A stretch of DNA of 64,000 nucleotides from Actinomadura coerulea. Its GTDB lineage: Bacteria > Actinomycetota > Actinomycetes > Streptosporangiales > Streptosporangiaceae. How positions within the stretch are numbered: position 1 is the first letter of the stretch; each line of letters opens with the position of its first letter. Made by a program: the position numbers and the translations under genes. The DNA lies in NCBI RefSeq assembly GCF_014208105.1, contig NZ_JACHMQ010000001.1:4712001-4776000 (forward strand), read 5' to 3'. Positions 61,264 through 64,000 of this stretch are shown piece after piece. The notes below the pieces were generated by a model. It was not told the origin of the DNA. It saw only the letters and a program-made list of their open reading frames with translations, and searched no databases.

Positions 61264-62048
61264 CATCGGGTGTTGGTGGAGTGGGGTTCGGGGCGGCGAC
61301 CTGGGTGGTCGCGCAGCGGGGCATCCGGCGGATGCTGCGGACACCGCAGATCATCGTGATGGGTCTCGTGCAGAGCGTCGCGTTCCTGCTCATCTTCCGG
61401 TACGTGTTCGGCGGCGCGATCAGCACGGGCGGCGCCGGATACGTCGACTACATGATCCCGGGGCTGCTGACGGTGAGCGGGCTGTTCGCCGGGATGAGCG
61501 CGGCGGTCGCGGTCGCCGAGGACATCGCGTCCGGCCACCTGGACCGGCTGAGGTCGCTGCCGATGCCGCGCACGGCCGCGATCGCGGGCCAGGCGGCCGC
61601 CGACACGGTGCGCGTGGTGCTGATCCTCCTGGTGAGCGCCGCCCTGGCGTTCGCCGTGGGGTTCCGGGTGCACGCCGGCTGGGCGTCCGCGCTGGCCGGG
61701 TTCGGGTTGTGCGCGCTGTTCGGGTCCGCGTTCGTGTGGATGTTCGTGGCGCTGGGGCTGCTGACCGCGAACCCGCAGGCGGCGCAGGGCGTGGGGTTCC
61801 TGGCGCTGCCGCTGAGCTTCGTCTCCGGTGCCTACGTCCCGGTGGGGACGATGCCCGGATGGCTGCGGGGCTTCGCCGAGCACCAGCCGGTCACCGTCAT
61901 GATGGACGCGGTGCGGGTGCTCACCCAGGGCGACGCGGCGGGCCTCGGGCACGACGCCGGGCACTACGTCTGGCGGGCCCTCGCGTGGACCGCCGGGATC
62001 GTCCTGGTGTCGGGCGCCGTCGCCGTCGCCCGTTTTCGCAAGGTGTGA
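61254..62048 (+). CDS. DrrB-type ABC exporter permease
   Basis: This 264-residue ABC-2 type membrane protein has six helices (for example IIVMGLVQSVAFLLIFRYVF and VLILLVSAALAFAVGF) and the conserved ABC-2 segment PLSFVSGAYVPVGTMPGWL. The ATG at 61254 has AACGGAG upstream. It is the channel partner of the DrrA-like ATPase. Class members export anthracyclines and other hydrophobic drugs, so resistance or secretion is likely. Confidence 0.93.
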   Translation: MAVTSGVGGVGFGAATWVVAQRGIRRMLRTPQIIVMGLVQSVAFLLIFRYVFGGAISTGGAGYVDYMIPGLLTVSGLFAGMSAAVAVAEDIASGHLDRLRSLPMPRTAAIAGQAAADTVRVVLILLVSAALAFAVGFRVHAGWASALAGFGLCALFGSAFVWMFVALGLLTANPQAAQGVGFLALPLSFVSGAYVPVGTMPGWLRGFAEHQPVTVMMDAVRVLTQGDAAGLGHDAGHYVWRALAWTAGIVLVSGAVAVARFRKV

Positions 62049-62065
62049 TGTGGAAGAGGGGGAAC

Positions 62066-62500
62066 ATGAACGGTGAGCGGGCCTCGATCGAGGTGGACGA
62101 GTTCCTGCCGCATCCGCCCGCGAAGGTGTGGAGGGCGCTCACCGAGCCCGATCTGCTGGCCCGGTGGCTGATGCCGAACGACTTCAAGGCCGTCGTCGGG
62201 CACCGCTTCACGTTCACCGCCAAGCCGATCCCGGCGATCGGCTTCGACGGGACGATCGCGTGCCGCGTCCTCGACATCGAGGACGCGGCCCTGCTGCGCA
62301 TCAGCTGGCGCGGCGGCGGCCTCGACACGACGGTGACGTGGCGGCTCGTGCCCGAGGGGCGCGGGACGCGCCTGTTCGTCGAGCACGCGGGCTTCGACCT
62401 GGACGACCCCGTCGACGCGCACGCCTTCCGCGGCATGGGCAGCGGCTGGCGCTCCAACATCATCCGCTCCCTGCACGACCTCCTCACCGACCTGCCCTGA
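62066..62500 (+). CDS. SRPBCC/AHSA1-family protein
   Basis: A START-like AHSA1 domain of 144 residues: FLPHPPAKVWRALTEPDLLA followed by WLMPNDF at the N-terminus, and GMGSGWRSNIIRSLHDLL at the C-terminus. AHSA1 proteins of this type are often encoded with ArsR regulators, as here. I start at the ATG at 62066, after AGAGGGGGAAC; an ATG at 62048 overlapping the permease stop is an alternative. It is the last gene of the operon and may bind the exported or inducing molecule. Confidence 0.88.
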   Translation: MNGERASIEVDEFLPHPPAKVWRALTEPDLLARWLMPNDFKAVVGHRFTFTAKPIPAIGFDGTIACRVLDIEDAALLRISWRGGGLDTTVTWRLVPEGRGTRLFVEHAGFDLDDPVDAHAFRGMGSGWRSNIIRSLHDLLTDLP

Positions 62501-62534
62501 CCCGCACCGCAGGCCGGTGAGACGCCCAGGGAGG

Positions 62535-64000
62535 TCAGGCGACGGGCTCCAGGGGCGGTTCGTCGGCGAACTGGGTGTTGTAGAGGTCGGCGTAGCGGCC
62601 GTCCGCGGCGAGGAGTTCCTCGTGGGTGCCGCGTTCGATGATGCGGCCGCTCTCCACGACGAGGATCAGGTCGGCGGCGCGGACGGTGGACAGGCGGTGC
62701 GCGATGACCACGGCGGTGCGGCCGTCGAGGGCCTCGGTCAGGGCCTCCTGGACGGCGGCCTCGGACGTGGAGTCGAGGTGCGCGGTGGCCTCGTCCAGGA
62801 TCACGACGCGCTGGCGGGCGAGCAGGAGCCGCGCGATGGTGAGGCGCTGGCGCTCGCCGCCGGACAGGCGGTAGCCGCGCTCGCCGACGATGGTGTCGAG
62901 GCCGTCGGGCAGGCCCTCGATGAGGGCGTCGAGGCGGGCGCGGCGCAGCACGTCCCAGAGTTCGTCCTCGGACGCCTCGGGGCGGGCCAGCAGGAGGTTC
63001 TCGCGGATCGACTCGTGGAACAGGTGCCCGTCCTGCGTCACCATGCCGAGCGTGTCGCGGATGGCCTGGAACGACAGGTCGCGGACGTCGACGCCGCCGA
63101 GCCGGACGGCGCCGGAGTCGACGTCGTAGAGGCGCGGCAGCAGCTGCGCGATCGTCGACTTGCCCGCGCCGGACGAGCCGACCAGGGCGACCATCTGGCC
63201 GGGCTCGGCGCGGAACGAGACGTCGTGCAGGACGTCCACGCCGCCGCGGGTGTCGAGGGTGGCGACCTCTTCGAGGGAGGCGAGGGAGACCTTGTCGGCG
63301 GACGGGTAGGCGAAGGTGACGCCGTCGAACTCGACGGCCACCGGGCCCTCGGGCACCTCGCCGGGCTCGGGCTTCTCGGCGACGAGCGGCTTGAGGTCGA
63401 GCACCTCGAAGACCCGCTCGAAGCTGACGAGCGCGCTCATCACCTCGACCCGGGAGCTGGCCAGGGCGGTCAGCGGGGCGTAGAGGCGGGTGAGCAGCAG
63501 GGCGAGGGCGACGACGGCCCCGGCGTCGAGGTGGCCGCGCAGCGACAGGAACCCGCCGACGCCGTAGACGAGCGCGAGGGCGAGCGCCGAGACCATGGTG
63601 AGCGCCGTGATGAAGACGTGCTGCACCATCGCGGTGCGGACGCCGATGTCGCGGACGCGGCGGGCCCGGGCGGCGAACTCGGCCGACTCGCGGGCCGGGC
63701 GCCCGAACAGCTTCACCAGCGTCGCGCCGGGGGCGGAGAACCGCTCGGTCATCTGCGTGCTCATCGCGGCGTCGTGCGACGCCGCCTCGCGTTCGAGCTT
63801 CGCCAGGCGGGTGCCCATCCGGCGGGCCGGGAGGACGAAGACGGGCAGCAGGACCAGCGCGAGCAGGGTGATCTGCCACGAGATGCGCACCATCACCGCG
63901 AAGGTGAGCAGCACGGTCACAAGGTTGCTGACCACTCCGGAGAGGGTGTCGCTGAACGCCCGCTGGGCGCCGATCACGTCGTTGTTGAGGCGGCTGACCA
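62535..64000 (-). CDS. ABC transporter, fused permease and ATP-binding domains (5' end outside window)
   Basis: The visible 488 C-terminal residues cover membrane helices of an exporter-type half transporter, then Walker A GSSGAGKST, Q-loop VTQDGHLF, signature LSGGERQR, Walker B VVILDEATAHLD and the H-loop IAHRL. The frame stays open to the window edge, upstream of a typical SRLNNDVIGAQRAF segment, so the N-terminus with the first helices is missing. Exporters of this form move lipids, peptides or drugs as dimers. It is convergent with the AHSA1 gene. Confidence 0.93.
   Translation of the reverse strand, partial: VSRLNNDVIGAQRAFSDTLSGVVSNLVTVLLTFAVMVRISWQITLLALVLLPVFVLPARRMGTRLAKLEREAASHDAAMSTQMTERFSAPGATLVKLFGRPARESAEFAARARRVRDIGVRTAMVQHVFITALTMVSALALALVYGVGGFLSLRGHLDAGAVVALALLLTRLYAPLTALASSRVEVMSALVSFERVFEVLDLKPLVAEKPEPGEVPEGPVAVEFDGVTFAYPSADKVSLASLEEVATLDTRGGVDVLHDVSFRAEPGQMVALVGSSGAGKSTIAQLLPRLYDVDSGAVRLGGVDVRDLSFQAIRDTLGMVTQDGHLFHESIRENLLLARPEASEDELWDVLRRARLDALIEGLPDGLDTIVGERGYRLSGGERQRLTIARLLLARQRVVILDEATAHLDSTSEAAVQEALTEALDGRTAVVIAHRLSTVRAADLILVVESGRIIERGTHEELLAADGRYADLYNTQFADEPPLEPVA

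Noticed and set aside
1-64000. CRISPR arrays, tRNA or rRNA genes, prophage
   Set aside because: I found no regularly spaced repeats, no tRNA cloverleaf or rRNA sequence, and no phage structural genes.

Overview
The window is GC-rich (roughly 70% or more) DNA with dense, often 4-bp-overlapping genes, many GTG/TTG starts and typical actinomycete families: LuxR-type large ATP-binding (LAL) regulators, an XRE-DUF5753 regulator, a DUF574 methyltransferase, PucR regulators, a hopanoid cluster, a c-di-AMP (ydaO-type) riboswitch before an NlpC/P60 hydrolase, and a cutinase of the Thermobifida/Thermomonospora type. I infer a filamentous actinomycete of the Streptosporangiales, Actinomadura-like; that assignment is inference from gene content. 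I annotate 58 full or partial coding genes, one possible mini-ORF, one broken IS3-family transposase, and several operators, promoters and hairpins.

Region 1 (1-16.2 kb) is a catabolic island built around an IclR regulator. To the left runs an operon for an N-acyl-D-amino-acid deacylase, a CUT1-type ABC transporter (Tat lipoprotein, two permeases, MalK-like ATPase), an aldehyde dehydrogenase and an AceE-like thiamine-diphosphate enzyme. To the right runs IclR, a D-serine dehydratase/D-threonine aldolase-like enzyme, a succinylglutamate desuccinylase/aspartoacylase-like hydrolase, an MBL hydrolase, an SDR and an L-threonine-aldolase-like enzyme. Together they suggest uptake, deacylation and aldol or dehydratase cleavage of an N-acylated beta-hydroxy amino acid or a related compound, with the released aldehyde or 2-oxo acid taken up by the last two enzymes. 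The substrate is unknown.

Region 2 (16.2-20.3 kb) holds a branched-polyamine-synthase-like protein, a short MetE-family protein behind a perfect inverted repeat, and the riboswitch-controlled NlpC/P60 protein. Region 3 (20.3-27.4 kb) is a compact hopanoid operon, hpnC-hpnD-hpnE-polyprenyl synthase-shc-hpnH, with no hpnG in view. Region 4 (27.7-36.5 kb) has regulators, an SDR pair, a MacB/FtsX-type ABC exporter and a NarL-type response regulator.

Region 5 (36.5-46.3 kb) contains an internally duplicated histidine kinase whose first half looks dead, a PET-hydrolase-like secreted cutinase, a PucR regulator, a LAL regulator with an altered Walker A lysine, and two duplicated SRPBCC proteins. Region 6 (46.5-50.5 kb) is a second sugar ABC operon ending in a ROK kinase. 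Its promoter spacer carries a DasR/HutC-like palindrome. Region 7 (50.5-53 kb) looks like a small insertion scar: an IS3 remnant and two unrecognised genes. Region 8 (53-64 kb) has a second LAL regulator, an SDR without catalytic residues, SRPBCC proteins, a small DNA-binding-like protein, and an ArsR-controlled VOC-ArsR-ABC-exporter-AHSA1 operon with two identical-architecture operators. It ends in a truncated ABC exporter.
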